This document shows, in pieces, positions 8,086 to 16,500 of a stretch of DNA of 49,698 bases. The position numbers were made by a program, and so were the translations under genes. The notes under the pieces were generated by a model, which worked only from the letters and a program-made list of their open reading frames with translations, made no database searches and was not told the DNA's origin. Origin of the DNA: Flavobacteriales bacterium (GTDB taxonomy: Bacteria; Bacteroidota; Bacteroidia; Flavobacteriales_D; Crocinitomicaceae). The DNA lies in assembly GCA_947470515.1 (NCBI GenBank), contig CANITF010000023.1, positions 1-49,698 of the forward strand. The letters run 5' to 3'. Position 1 is the stretch's first letter. Each line of letters begins with the position of its first letter.

Positions 8086-9391
8086 TTGCCCAATTTAAGC
8101 GATCATTAGGTGAAAATTGCCAAGGAGCACCATTATTTTCTATATTCGTCAACATACCCGTAAGTTCGGTTGGCATTTTAGATTCTTCCATAACTAAAAA
8201 CCTTCTTAAATCTATAATTATGGATAATGGATCGATATTTACAGGGCACTCCTGAACACATGCGTTACACGAAGTACACGCCCAAACTTCTTCCTCAGTA
8301 ATATAATCCCCTAACAAGCTTTTCCCATCAGAAAAATCCTTACCATGTTTCCTAATATTATCACCAACTTCAGTTAAACGATCTCTCGTATCCATCATGA
8401 TTTTTCGTGGTGACAATTTTTTTCCTGTGATGTTAGCAGGACAAGAAGACGTGCATCGACCGCATTCAGTGCAAGTATAAGCATCAAGTAAATTCTTCCA
8501 AGTCAAATCCGTGACATCTTTTGCTCCAAATCTTTGTGGTTCAGATGACGCATCTACAGGTACGGCATAAGGATCTGCTGCTGGGTCCATCATTAATTTT
8601 ACTTCAGCTGTAACTGACTCCATATTAGTAAGTTTACCCTTTTTATTTAAATTAGAAAAATAGGTATTAGGGAACGCTAATAAGATATGAAAATGCTTAG
8701 AATAAGGAAGGTAATTTAGAAAAAGTAAAACCATAAAGAAATGTCCCCACCAACCGATTTGTTCAATAACATGTAATGTTTCTATTGAATTAATCCCACC
8801 AAAAAACAGTGGACCGATTGCACTGCTAATTGAAAAACCATAGCTTTCATTACCTTTTAATAGTTGAGCTGTTTCGTCTGCCCCATTCATTGTGAAAATG
8901 AATGATACTAAAACGATTTCCATTATTAAAATCAAATTTGCATCCTTTTTTGGCCATCCAGCCAATTCTTTCATATTAAGTCTAGGAAGTTTTAATAAGT
9001 TTCTTCTTGACAAAAATATCACCGTTGCAACCAGTGCTAAAAAGGAAAGTATTTCTATGAAACTAATCATGAACGTGTAAAAACCACCGAGTGACTCATG
9101 AAAAAAGCGGTGTTGATTAAAAAGCCCGTCAATGATGATTTCAACTAACTCAATTTGAGTAATAATAAAAGCGACATACAGCGCTAAATGCAATAATGCT
9201 GGTATCGGACGAGAGAACATCTTTTTTTGTCCTAAAGCGACAAGTGCCATAGTCTTCCAACGTTCGGCTCTATTACCTTTTCGATCAACGTCTCTCCCTA
9301 AAAGAACATTAGAGCGGATTTTTAGAATATTATAAGTGAAAAATCCAAATCCACCTATAAATAATAAGCCAAATAGAATACTTGAAATCAT
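8075..9391 (-). CDS. Membrane-bound (4Fe-4S) oxidoreductase with b-type cytochrome-like region
   Basis: A 438-residue protein. Residues 1-245 have about five or six membrane helices (near 3-22, 64-86, 104-127, 152-168, 215-230) with several histidines that could bind haem, in the style of nitrate-reductase gamma or DsrM subunits. Residues 295-390 carry two 4Fe-4S motifs, Cys307/310/313/317 and Cys372/375/378/382, each CxxCxxCxxxCP. This architecture links quinone in the membrane to a soluble partner, here most likely the CCG-domain protein at 7012-7800. The true substrate is unknown; HdrDE-, Glp- and Lut-type complexes are the nearest models. It sits 5 bases after the MCE gene and overlaps the HAD-like remnant. 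Confidence 0.88.
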   Translation of the reverse strand: MISSILFGLLFIGGFGFFTYNILKIRSNVLLGRDVDRKGNRAERWKTMALVALGQKKMFSRPIPALLHLALYVAFIITQIELVEIIIDGLFNQHRFFHESLGGFYTFMISFIEILSFLALVATVIFLSRRNLLKLPRLNMKELAGWPKKDANLILIMEIVLVSFIFTMNGADETAQLLKGNESYGFSISSAIGPLFFGGINSIETLHVIEQIGWWGHFFMVLLFLNYLPYSKHFHILLAFPNTYFSNLNKKGKLTNMESVTAEVKLMMDPAADPYAVPVDASSEPQRFGAKDVTDLTWKNLLDAYTCTECGRCTSSCPANITGKKLSPRKIMMDTRDRLTEVGDNIRKHGKDFSDGKSLLGDYITEEEVWACTSCNACVQECPVNIDPLSIIIDLRRFLVMEESKMPTELTGMLTNIENNGAPWQFSPNDRLNWANED

Positions 9392-9396
9392 TTCTT

Positions 9397-10434
9397 TTAA
9401 TTTGGGACGGAGTCCAATAATTGTCTTAATTTTTTTTCTTCACGACTTGTTAAAGGAACACCTTTCGTTTTTGCTCCTAACAAAGAGAAATGAATATATC
9501 TTTCAGGGTGCAATTGCAAGTCATTAACAAGATTTTGAAGTTCCTTATTCGTGTTTACTAATTCATTATACAACGCTTCATCTCCTAATAACTTTCCCAG
9601 CGTACCTTCACCTTTTTGAGCTTGATCTAAAACAGTATTCAGGTTTTTTAAGGTGGCCGATGCATTTCCAATAACAGTTTTAAAATCTGCAGAAACTAAA
9701 TCGTCAGTAATTTTTTGAGCATTCCCAAGAACAGCAGAAATTTGATCATTACTCTTTTTAAGATTTAGAGATATGCTTTCAACATTTGATAATATTCTAC
9801 CGAATTTAACTTTTTCCTCGCCAACGAGCGATTCTACTTCACCGGCAACGTTTCCTAATTTATGAATAGCAATTTGTAATTCTTTTAAACTTCCTTTTAT
9901 TTCTGAAGTTGCTGTCGTGTCCCAAAATGCGGATAACGAAGTCACCATTTTATCAATAGAGCCTAACGCAGTCTGAACTTTTTGCACCAATGGATCAGCG
10001 TATGCTTTAACCTGAGTTGTTATATCTACTGTTACAACGCCTTGTATCTTATCACCAGGTTTAAAAAAACCTTTTGAAATATCAGTATTAAGGGAAAGTA
10101 ATAAACCTTTATTGAACAAGTCGATTGAACCAGCTTCTAATTTCGAACCTCTCGGAATTTTAAAATTGTCTTCTTGGATATTAAAAGTAATTAAAACTTT
10201 CTTCAAACTATCCTTACTTTTAGTAAGATCTATACTTAAAACCTTCCCTACAACTACTCCATTTACCATTACTGAACCAGCAACTGGTACACCGCCAGAA
10301 TTTGGGAAATAAGCATAATAAACTTCATCTCCTCCTAAAAAGCTATTACCTTTCAAGAAGTTTACTCCTGCAATCAATAATCCAATTGCTGCAATGGTAA
10401 TTACACCCGTTTTTATTTCTTTAGAGATTTTCAA
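9397..10434 (-). CDS. MCE-domain lipid transport protein (MlaD family)
   Basis: A 345-residue periplasmic protein anchored by one N-terminal helix (about 8-25). Residues about 37-115 form the MCE domain (VYYAYFPNSGGVPVAGSVMV, then VNGVVVGKV), known from MlaD and mycobacterial Mce proteins, which carry phospholipids between inner and outer membranes. The long C-terminal part (150-310) is helical, with repeated hydrophobic spacing, and may form the needle or coiled region. The start is a TTG at 10434, five bases after the amidase stop; there is no nearby in-frame ATG and MKISKEIKTG matches where relatives begin. No MlaE or MlaF gene is in the window. Confidence 0.9.
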   Translation of the reverse strand: MKISKEIKTGVITIAAIGLLIAGVNFLKGNSFLGGDEVYYAYFPNSGGVPVAGSVMVNGVVVGKVLSIDLTKSKDSLKKVLITFNIQEDNFKIPRGSKLEAGSIDLFNKGLLLSLNTDISKGFFKPGDKIQGVVTVDITTQVKAYADPLVQKVQTALGSIDKMVTSLSAFWDTTATSEIKGSLKELQIAIHKLGNVAGEVESLVGEEKVKFGRILSNVESISLNLKKSNDQISAVLGNAQKITDDLVSADFKTVIGNASATLKNLNTVLDQAQKGEGTLGKLLGDEALYNELVNTNKELQNLVNDLQLHPERYIHFSLLGAKTKGVPLTSREEKKLRQLLDSVPN

Positions 10435-10438
10435 AACA

Positions 10439-11572
10439 TTAATTTTCTGCTAATTTAATAGCTTTTTCTAAATTAATACGTTCTCCATTAAGAAAGGCAA
10501 CAACAAAAGCATGTTGATAACCCATTTCTCTTAATTCATTTTTGTATTTACTAGCACTTGCAAAATCCTTTTCATATTCACCAAAAGTGTACTTGTAAAG
10601 GTTATCCTGCTTATACTCAAAGACTTTTATCCCTTTAAATTTTGATGAAGTAGATGAGATTTTTGTTTCTGACGTTTCGATCTGAACTCTGAACACAACT
10701 TTGTCTTTGTGGAGATTTTCATCAATTGTATTTGAAACCACTTCTAAATTGTTATTTAATGAATTAGCTGTCTTATCATCAATTCCTTCCAATTCATTTT
10801 TGTAACTTTCAAAAGCAGAAAACATAGACGTTGCCATTTTCTTCTGTCCTGCAGTATCAGCAAGAAATTTTTCTTCAGATGGATTCGTTAAAAACCCAGT
10901 TTCAATAAGTACACTAGGCATAGTCGTTTTATAAAGCACCAAAAAACCAGCTTGTTTAACCCCTCTGTTATATCTATTTAATTTCGTGAATTCTTTTTGT
11001 AATTTATCTGCGAAACTTATCGACTGATCTAAAAATACCGATAATTGAATTTGCCTCGCTATAAGTGCATCAGGAGACAAATCAAAATCCTTGTACTTCT
11101 CTCCTTTATCATCTTCAAGAAAAATGGTTGAATTTTCCCTTTCAGCAACCTTTTGTTGTGACTCTGTTCTGTGTAAACCTAAAACATATGTTTCTGCACC
11201 ATAAGCGGCAGGACTAGCAGCATTAGCGTGTATGCAAATGAAAAGATCTGCTTTTGCTTTATTTGCAATATTTGCGCGTTCATCTAGTTCAACAAAAACA
11301 TCTTTATCACGTGTATAAATAACTTTTATTCCTGGGTATTTTTTCTTTATTTGATCGCCTAACTTCAATGCGATTGAAAGACATACATTTTTTTCGTTTG
11401 CAGAAGCCCCATGACAACCCGGATCCTTTCCTCCATGACCCGCATCAATAACTATTGTTTTGATAGTTGGTCGTTCGGTTGTAGTGTTTTGTCCGTATGA
11501 ATTTCTTCCGCCAAAGATGACAAGAAGCAATAAAATTAGATTGAATCTGTTATATGTCAATATTTTTTCCAT
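10439..11572 (-). CDS. N-acetylmuramoyl-L-alanine amidase (Amidase_3) with C-terminal SPOR-like region
   Basis: A 377-residue periplasmic peptidoglycan amidase that cuts the bond between muramic acid and the stem peptide. A signal peptide covers about 1-27. The Amidase_3 domain spans about 38-265 with its zinc ligands visible: His46 in DAGHGG, Glu60 and His115 in CIHANA, plus the catalytic Glu224 in LIETGFLTN. Residues about 295-375 (FRVQIETS to AFVVAFLNG) look like a SPOR-type repeat, which would bind denuded glycan at division sites. It is the first gene of the minus-strand run and divergent from lptD over 67 bases that hold back-to-back promoter boxes. Confidence 0.93.
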   Translation of the reverse strand: MEKILTYNRFNLILLLLVIFGGRNSYGQNTTTERPTIKTIVIDAGHGGKDPGCHGASANEKNVCLSIALKLGDQIKKKYPGIKVIYTRDKDVFVELDERANIANKAKADLFICIHANAASPAAYGAETYVLGLHRTESQQKVAERENSTIFLEDDKGEKYKDFDLSPDALIARQIQLSVFLDQSISFADKLQKEFTKLNRYNRGVKQAGFLVLYKTTMPSVLIETGFLTNPSEEKFLADTAGQKKMATSMFSAFESYKNELEGIDDKTANSLNNNLEVVSNTIDENLHKDKVVFRVQIETSETKISSTSSKFKGIKVFEYKQDNLYKYTFGEYEKDFASASKYKNELREMGYQHAFVVAFLNGERINLEKAIKLAEN

Positions 11573-11591
11573 TGCGACGAGCTAATTTTAA

Positions 11592-11629
11592 TAGTTTTGT
11601 AGTCGTATTGATGACTAAAAACAAAATTA
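11592..11629. promoter_or_regulatory. Divergent promoter boxes between amidase and lptD
   Basis: Two matches to the Bacteroidota -7 consensus TAnnTTTG face opposite ways in this 67-base gap. TAGTTTTG at 11592-11599 (plus) has a TTG 17 bases upstream at 11572-11574 and would serve lptD (start 11640). TAATTTTG on the minus strand at 11629-11622 would serve the amidase run (start 11572), with a TTG about 15 bases upstream. The consensus is established for Bacteroides and Flavobacterium; use of these copies is inference. Confidence 0.5.
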
Positions 11630-11639
11630 CATTTCATTC

Positions 11640-14174
11640 TTGACCAAAAAACGTTCCATACTGATACTTATCTTCGGCTTATTGTTAATAATGTTTGGCT
11701 CAACGGTTGGTTACGGTCAAACAAATAGAATAAAAGACACATTAAGACTAAATGATGATTCTTTTGAAGATATAATTTATTATAGTGCTCGTGATTCAAT
11801 TTATACGGATCTAAAAAAAAAGCAAGTTCATTTATACGGGGATGCTAAAGTAAATAATGGTGAAATCAATATGTCGGCTGGATACATTTTAATTGATTTA
11901 GATAAAAATGAAATCTTAGCTCAATATGCATTCGATAAAGACAGTAATAAAGTCGAATTTCCAAAATTCTCGGAAGGTTCAGAAGAAATAAAAGCTTCAA
12001 GTATCAGGTATAATTTCACTACTGAAAAAGGATATATTGAAGAATTAGCGATTCAACAAGATGAAATGTATTTATATATGGGTGTTGCGAAAAGGCATCC
12101 AAATGATCAAATTCATTTTAAAAACGGTCGTTTTACAACGTGTAATTTGGAAGAACCACATTATCATTTTCAACTTTCTAAAGCGGTGATGATTCCTGAT
12201 GAACGCATTGTGACAGGACCAATGAATCTATGGATTAAAGGAGTACCTACTCCACTTGGATTGCCATTTAGTGTTATTCCACAGCAAAAAGAACGTACAC
12301 ATGGGATACTTTTTCCGGAAGTAGTTCCATTATCAATTTATGGTTTTGGGGTTCAAAATCTTGGGTATTACCTACCTATCAATGAACACATGCAGACTTC
12401 CATATATGCAAACTTGTACTCAAGAGGAAGTTGGGGGTTGCGTAACAACCTAGAATACGCCAAAATGTATGGTTATCGTGGAAATTTAGACCTTGGTTTT
12501 CAGCAGTTTAAAAGTGGTTTTCCAGATAGTACAAAATCTAATAAATTGAGTGTCATTTGGATTCATAAAAAAGAATTAAAATCAAATCCATTTTGGAACT
12601 TTTCAGCGAATGTTAATTTTATTTCTGATAATAAATCAAAAAACAATTTAGATCCTTTAAATGCACAATATTTCAATAATAGCTTTAATTCTGACATGAA
12701 CATCACTAGATCGTTTCCAGGTAAACCAGTTTCAATGGGAATGAAAATGTCAATCAGACAAAATTCGTTGACTAAAAATATGTCATTAATATCACCCGTT
12801 TTAAATGTAAATATCACGCGATTTTTTCCATTTAAGAAGTTTATTCATGGAAGTAATGGCATGCAACAATTACTCTCTCGAATGGGTATGACTTACAACA
12901 TGGAAGGGCTAAACAAATCAACATTTAAGGACGATTTACTTCGCGATAAAAACTTCAGTGAAATTGGATCTCAATTTTTTAATGGATTTAATCAAAATGT
13001 TGCCATTCAAACAACTACCTCTTTTTTTAAAAATACAGTGAAGTTTAATCCATCGATTACTTATTCTAATAAAATTAATTTCCAACAGATTGAAAAGCAA
13101 TACAATATTGTAACTAATAAAACTGCGATTGATACACTTCGTAAATCTGGCATGGCGCATGAACTTACATTTAATGCGCAATTAACAACAATGATTTATA
13201 GTTATTATAAATTTATCGGAAAAAAAAATCCATTACTAAGACACATCATAACTCCTTCATTTGGATTTAGATACGTTCCTCAACTTAATCAATTAGTAAC
13301 GGCTAATGTTGGTGTAAATCAAGCATCCTTAACCTATTCACCTTTTGAGAACAGTATTTATAGTTCTTACAACGGCAAAGGAGCAGCACAATTAACTTTT
13401 GGATTTAATAATACGTTTGAATTGAAACGCAAATCAGATAAAGACACATTAACTGGATTTAAAAAAACACGTATCGTTGACATGTTATCAATCAATGGAA
13501 ATTATGATTTCATGAAGGATTCTATGAATCTATCAGATTTATCTTTAAACATGAGAATCAATCCTATTGAATGGTTGAATTTCGTGGCAACATCAGTTTT
13601 TAGTCCTTATGGTTGGATTGACAGCACTGGAGCTACGATTTCTCAATTTGCATTAAGTTCAAAAAATACATTGGGAAGGTTTACTCGGAATAATTTCACC
13701 ACAACTTTAACGCTGACTTCTAAGAAAAGTCGAGAAGTTTTAAATGAAACGAAAGATTTAATTAATTCCAATTGGAATGCCGATTTCAATTACTACGCAT
13801 TGCATCCCGAATACATTTTAAATTTCAATATTCCTTGGAAAATGTCCTTTTCTCATGTTTATTCAGTTGATGTAAATACGGATAAAAAAGCAACTAACAC
13901 TTCGACATTCAACCAACTGCAAACATTGGTTTTAAATGGCGATATCAGCTTCACAAAAAGATGGAAACTTGCGTCAACATTAAATTTTGACATGATTAAT
14001 CCCCAAATTACAAATGCGCGCTTTACGCTGTCTAGAAACATGCATTGCTGGGCTTTATCTTTCTATTGGACTCCAATCGGCGGAAACAAAAGTTTTCTTT
14101 TAAGCATAAGAAATACATCCTCAATGTTCCAGGATGCGAAAATTGATATCCGAAAGCCACCAGTTTTCTTATAA
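11640..14174 (+). CDS. lptD: LptD-like outer-membrane LPS assembly protein
   Basis: An 844-residue outer-membrane protein that would place lipopolysaccharide in the outer leaflet. A signal peptide covers about 1-26. Residues about 50-190 form the OstA/LptA-like beta-jellyroll region (DLKKKQVHLYGDAKVNNGEI and following), and the rest is a large aromatic-rich barrel. It is of the size usual for the Bacteroidota version. The start is a TTG at 11640: an ATG at 11611 is in another position of the frame and meets a stop before this point, and starting later would remove the signal peptide. LptE is not visible nearby. It is divergent from the amidase/MCE run, which also serves the envelope. Confidence 0.85.
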   Translation: MTKKRSILILIFGLLLIMFGSTVGYGQTNRIKDTLRLNDDSFEDIIYYSARDSIYTDLKKKQVHLYGDAKVNNGEINMSAGYILIDLDKNEILAQYAFDKDSNKVEFPKFSEGSEEIKASSIRYNFTTEKGYIEELAIQQDEMYLYMGVAKRHPNDQIHFKNGRFTTCNLEEPHYHFQLSKAVMIPDERIVTGPMNLWIKGVPTPLGLPFSVIPQQKERTHGILFPEVVPLSIYGFGVQNLGYYLPINEHMQTSIYANLYSRGSWGLRNNLEYAKMYGYRGNLDLGFQQFKSGFPDSTKSNKLSVIWIHKKELKSNPFWNFSANVNFISDNKSKNNLDPLNAQYFNNSFNSDMNITRSFPGKPVSMGMKMSIRQNSLTKNMSLISPVLNVNITRFFPFKKFIHGSNGMQQLLSRMGMTYNMEGLNKSTFKDDLLRDKNFSEIGSQFFNGFNQNVAIQTTTSFFKNTVKFNPSITYSNKINFQQIEKQYNIVTNKTAIDTLRKSGMAHELTFNAQLTTMIYSYYKFIGKKNPLLRHIITPSFGFRYVPQLNQLVTANVGVNQASLTYSPFENSIYSSYNGKGAAQLTFGFNNTFELKRKSDKDTLTGFKKTRIVDMLSINGNYDFMKDSMNLSDLSLNMRINPIEWLNFVATSVFSPYGWIDSTGATISQFALSSKNTLGRFTRNNFTTTLTLTSKKSREVLNETKDLINSNWNADFNYYALHPEYILNFNIPWKMSFSHVYSVDVNTDKKATNTSTFNQLQTLVLNGDISFTKRWKLASTLNFDMINPQITNARFTLSRNMHCWALSFYWTPIGGNKSFLLSIRNTSSMFQDAKIDIRKPPVFL

Positions 14175-14244
14175 CCCTTCCATTTCATGACCAAAATCAT
14201 ATTTTAAAGCAACTTACATTACTTTAAAAAAAATTGACTTTCAC

Positions 14245-14252
14245 TAAATTTG
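14245..14252 (+). promoter_or_regulatory. TAnnTTTG box before the CstB-like gene
   Basis: TAAATTTG fits the Bacteroidota -7 element and ends 25 bases before the ATG at 14278. No TTG is present at the usual 17-23 base distance upstream, so only half of the promoter signal is seen. Confidence 0.4.
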
Positions 14253-14277
14253 CTTTAATTCATTAAATGTTGAAGTC

Positions 14278-15690
14278 ATGAAAATTGAACAAATTTATAC
14301 CGGCTGTATTTCACATGCAGCATATTATATTGAATCAGAAGGCGAAGCAGCTATTTTTGACCCTTTACGTGAAGTTCAACCTTACATTGATCGTGTAATA
14401 AAAGACAATGCACATATCAAGTATGTGTTTGAAACACATTTTCATGCTGATTTTGTAAGTGGTCATTTAGACTTGGCTAAAAAAACTGGTTCTCAAATTG
14501 TTTACGGACCTACAGCTAAGCCAAATTTTGATGCAATTATAGCAACAGACAATCAATTGTTTAAAGTTGGGGATTATACCGTAAAAACCATACATACTCC
14601 AGGGCATACAATGGAAAGCACAACATATATGCTGATTGATGAAAACGGAAAAGAGCATGCATTAATCACTGGCGACACATTGTTTATTGGTGATGTTGGT
14701 AGGCCTGATTTAGCTCAACATGTAATTGCTGAATTGACACAAGAAATGTTAGCTGAACATTTGTATGATTCGTTAAGAAATAAAATTATGCCATTGAGTG
14801 ATGACTTGATAATTTATCCTAATCATGGTGCAGGAAGTGCTTGTGGCAAAAAGATGAGTAAGGAAACAACAGATACTTTAGGGAATCAAAAAAGAACGAA
14901 TTATGCATTGCGTCCTGATATGACGAAAGCAGAATTTGTGAAAGAAGTTTTAACCGGCTTGACAAATCCTCCAGGGTATTTCCCGAAAAATGTGCTGATG
15001 AATATTCATGGATATGAAAGTTTAGATATTGTTATTGAACGAGCGAGTAATCCCTTAAATCCTAATGATTTTGAATTAGTGGCAAATGAAACGGAAGTGT
15101 TGATTTTGGACACTCGGTCACCAGAGGAATTCTCAAAAGGATTTATTCCAAATAGTATTAATATTGGTTTAGATGGTAGCTTTGCAAATTGGGTTGGAGA
15201 AATGATTTCTGATATAAAACAAGAAATACTGCTAATTGCTGAGCCAGGAAGGGAAAAAGAAGCTGTCATTCGCCTTTCACGTGTTGGATATGATTATGCT
15301 GTTGGATATCTAGAAGGTGGTTTTGAAAGCTGGTTGAATAGCCATAAAGAAGTTGATGTTGTAAATAGAATTTCAGCAACAGAACTTGAGAAAATTTATG
15401 CTTCAGATCCAATTTTAATTGATGTTCGACGCAAAAGTGAATTTGAATCAGAACACGTAAAAGGTGCTATTAACATCCCATTAAATGAAATAAACCAACA
15501 TTTAGCTGAGGTACCAAAAGACACAATGTTCTATTTGTATTGCGCAGGAGGATATAGGAGTATGATTGCTGCTTCAATATTAAAAGCTCGAGGATGGGAT
15601 AATTTTGTAGATGTGGAAGGTGGATTTTCTGATATTTCAGGAACAACTATTCCGAAAACAGAATATGTTTGTCCGACAACATTGCTTTAA
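14278..15690 (+). CDS. CstB-like persulfide dioxygenase/rhodanese fusion (metallo-beta-lactamase fold)
   Basis: A 470-residue cytoplasmic protein with three modules. Residues 1-240 are a metallo-beta-lactamase domain with iron-ligand candidates His54, His56, Asp58, His110 and Asp133; residue 59 is Phe where the classic HxHxDH motif has His, and His63 follows (THFHADFVSGH). Residues about 265-355 are a rhodanese fold without an active Cys (IAEPGREKEA at the loop). Residues about 370-465 are a second rhodanese with Cys422 in CAGGYRS. The order dioxygenase, dead rhodanese, live rhodanese matches CstB of Staphylococcus, which oxidises persulfides to thiosulfate. The likely role is sulfide or persulfide detoxification. 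It is a single-gene unit with a strong terminator; no CsoR-type regulator or quinone reductase is adjacent. Confidence 0.87.
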   Translation: MKIEQIYTGCISHAAYYIESEGEAAIFDPLREVQPYIDRVIKDNAHIKYVFETHFHADFVSGHLDLAKKTGSQIVYGPTAKPNFDAIIATDNQLFKVGDYTVKTIHTPGHTMESTTYMLIDENGKEHALITGDTLFIGDVGRPDLAQHVIAELTQEMLAEHLYDSLRNKIMPLSDDLIIYPNHGAGSACGKKMSKETTDTLGNQKRTNYALRPDMTKAEFVKEVLTGLTNPPGYFPKNVLMNIHGYESLDIVIERASNPLNPNDFELVANETEVLILDTRSPEEFSKGFIPNSINIGLDGSFANWVGEMISDIKQEILLIAEPGREKEAVIRLSRVGYDYAVGYLEGGFESWLNSHKEVDVVNRISATELEKIYASDPILIDVRRKSEFESEHVKGAINIPLNEINQHLAEVPKDTMFYLYCAGGYRSMIAASILKARGWDNFVDVEGGFSDISGTTIPKTEYVCPTTLL

Positions 15691-15710
15691 AAATAGATAG
15701 TAACCGCATT

Positions 15711-15738
15711 AGGCATTCAGTATTGAATGCCTTTTTTG
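15711..15738 (+). terminator. Rho-independent terminator after the CstB-like gene
   Basis: A perfect 9-bp stem, AGGCATTCA paired with TGAATGCCT around a GTAT loop (15711-15732), followed directly by six T. It lies 20 bases after the stop codon. Confidence 0.85.
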
Positions 15739-15800
15739 TTTTAAGAAGTGTTTGAAATTCTAATTCTTTTAGTTTCTTTGTTTAATCTAAATTTAATTTT

Positions 15801-16379
15801 GTGCTCGACTTTTCATTTAAGAATAACAAACAACCTCAGGTTGGAAATATTTTAATTTCTGACCCTTTTTTGGATGAAGATTTCTTCAGAAGATCAGTCA
15901 TTCTATTGTGTGATCATAATGATGACGGAACATTTGGATTTGTTTTAAACAACTATCTCGATATTGATTTACATGAGGTCGACGAAAGTTTCCCTGACAA
16001 TCATGCGCGCATAAGTGTTGGTGGACCAGTTGAAACGCAAAGTTTATTTTATATTCATTCATTAGGAAACGTTATTGAAGGAAGTATTCCAATTAACGAT
16101 GAGCTATTTTTCGGTGGAGAATATGAACAAATACAAGAACTTTTATTATTAGAACCATCCAACAATTCTAAAATTCGTTTTTTCTTGGGTTATTCAGGTT
16201 GGGGTAAAAACCAATTGAAAGGAGAGTTGAAAGAAAACTCTTGGATTGTAGCAAACAATATAGAAACAGAAGATATTTTAAATACCAAAAATGATTTATT
16301 CTGGAATTTTTGCCTAGAAAAACAAGGCGAACGTTTTAAAACAATTGCAAAATTCCCACTAAACCCTAATGAAAATTGA
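15801..16379 (+). CDS. YqgE/AlgH family protein (UPF0301)
   Basis: A 192-residue soluble protein of the YqgE/AlgH family; the length is typical. Hallmarks are GNILISDPFLDEDFFRRSVILL near the start, the GFVLNN segment, the GGPVE motif, and the C-terminal FLGYSGWGKNQLKGEL block. The family is widespread; AlgH was once described as a transcriptional regulator in Pseudomonas but its molecular role is unclear. The start is a GTG at 15801, which puts the N-terminus where relatives begin. A TAnnTTTG-like string overlaps that GTG and is probably chance. The gene appears to stand alone between the CstB-like gene and the rarA run. Confidence 0.9.
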   Translation: MLDFSFKNNKQPQVGNILISDPFLDEDFFRRSVILLCDHNDDGTFGFVLNNYLDIDLHEVDESFPDNHARISVGGPVETQSLFYIHSLGNVIEGSIPINDELFFGGEYEQIQELLLLEPSNNSKIRFFLGYSGWGKNQLKGELKENSWIVANNIETEDILNTKNDLFWNFCLEKQGERFKTIAKFPLNPNEN

Positions 16380-16413
16380 ATTTACTTTATAGAAGTAATG
16401 AGTTGATGTGTTT

Positions 16414-16455
16414 AAAACTTGTAATTCGTAACTAGCAACTCGTAACTATTAATTC
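16414..16455. repeat. Heptamer-periodic repeat between yqgE and rarA
   Basis: From 16421, seven-base units run in strict phase: gtaattc, gtaacta, gcaactc, gtaacta and ttaattc, with aaaactt before them. The units vary at positions 1, 2, 5, 6 and 7 but keep a gtaa-ctn-like core. The same unit family forms a longer array at 38243-38312. It ends 12 bases before a candidate promoter box of rarA. Confidence 0.6.
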
Positions 16456-16467
16456 AATTAACAAGCT

Positions 16468-16475
16468 TATCTTTG
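16468..16475 (+). promoter_or_regulatory. TAnnTTTG box before rarA
   Basis: TATCTTTG matches the Bacteroidota -7 element 25 bases before the rarA ATG. No TTG sits at the usual distance upstream, where the heptamer repeat lies instead. Confidence 0.4.
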
Positions 16476-16500
16476 AATTCTAATATTAATTACTAAAACA

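Noticed and set aside
15794-15801. TAnnTTTG match just before yqgE
   Set aside because: It overlaps the GTG start codon itself and would place transcription inside the coding region, so chance is the simpler reading.
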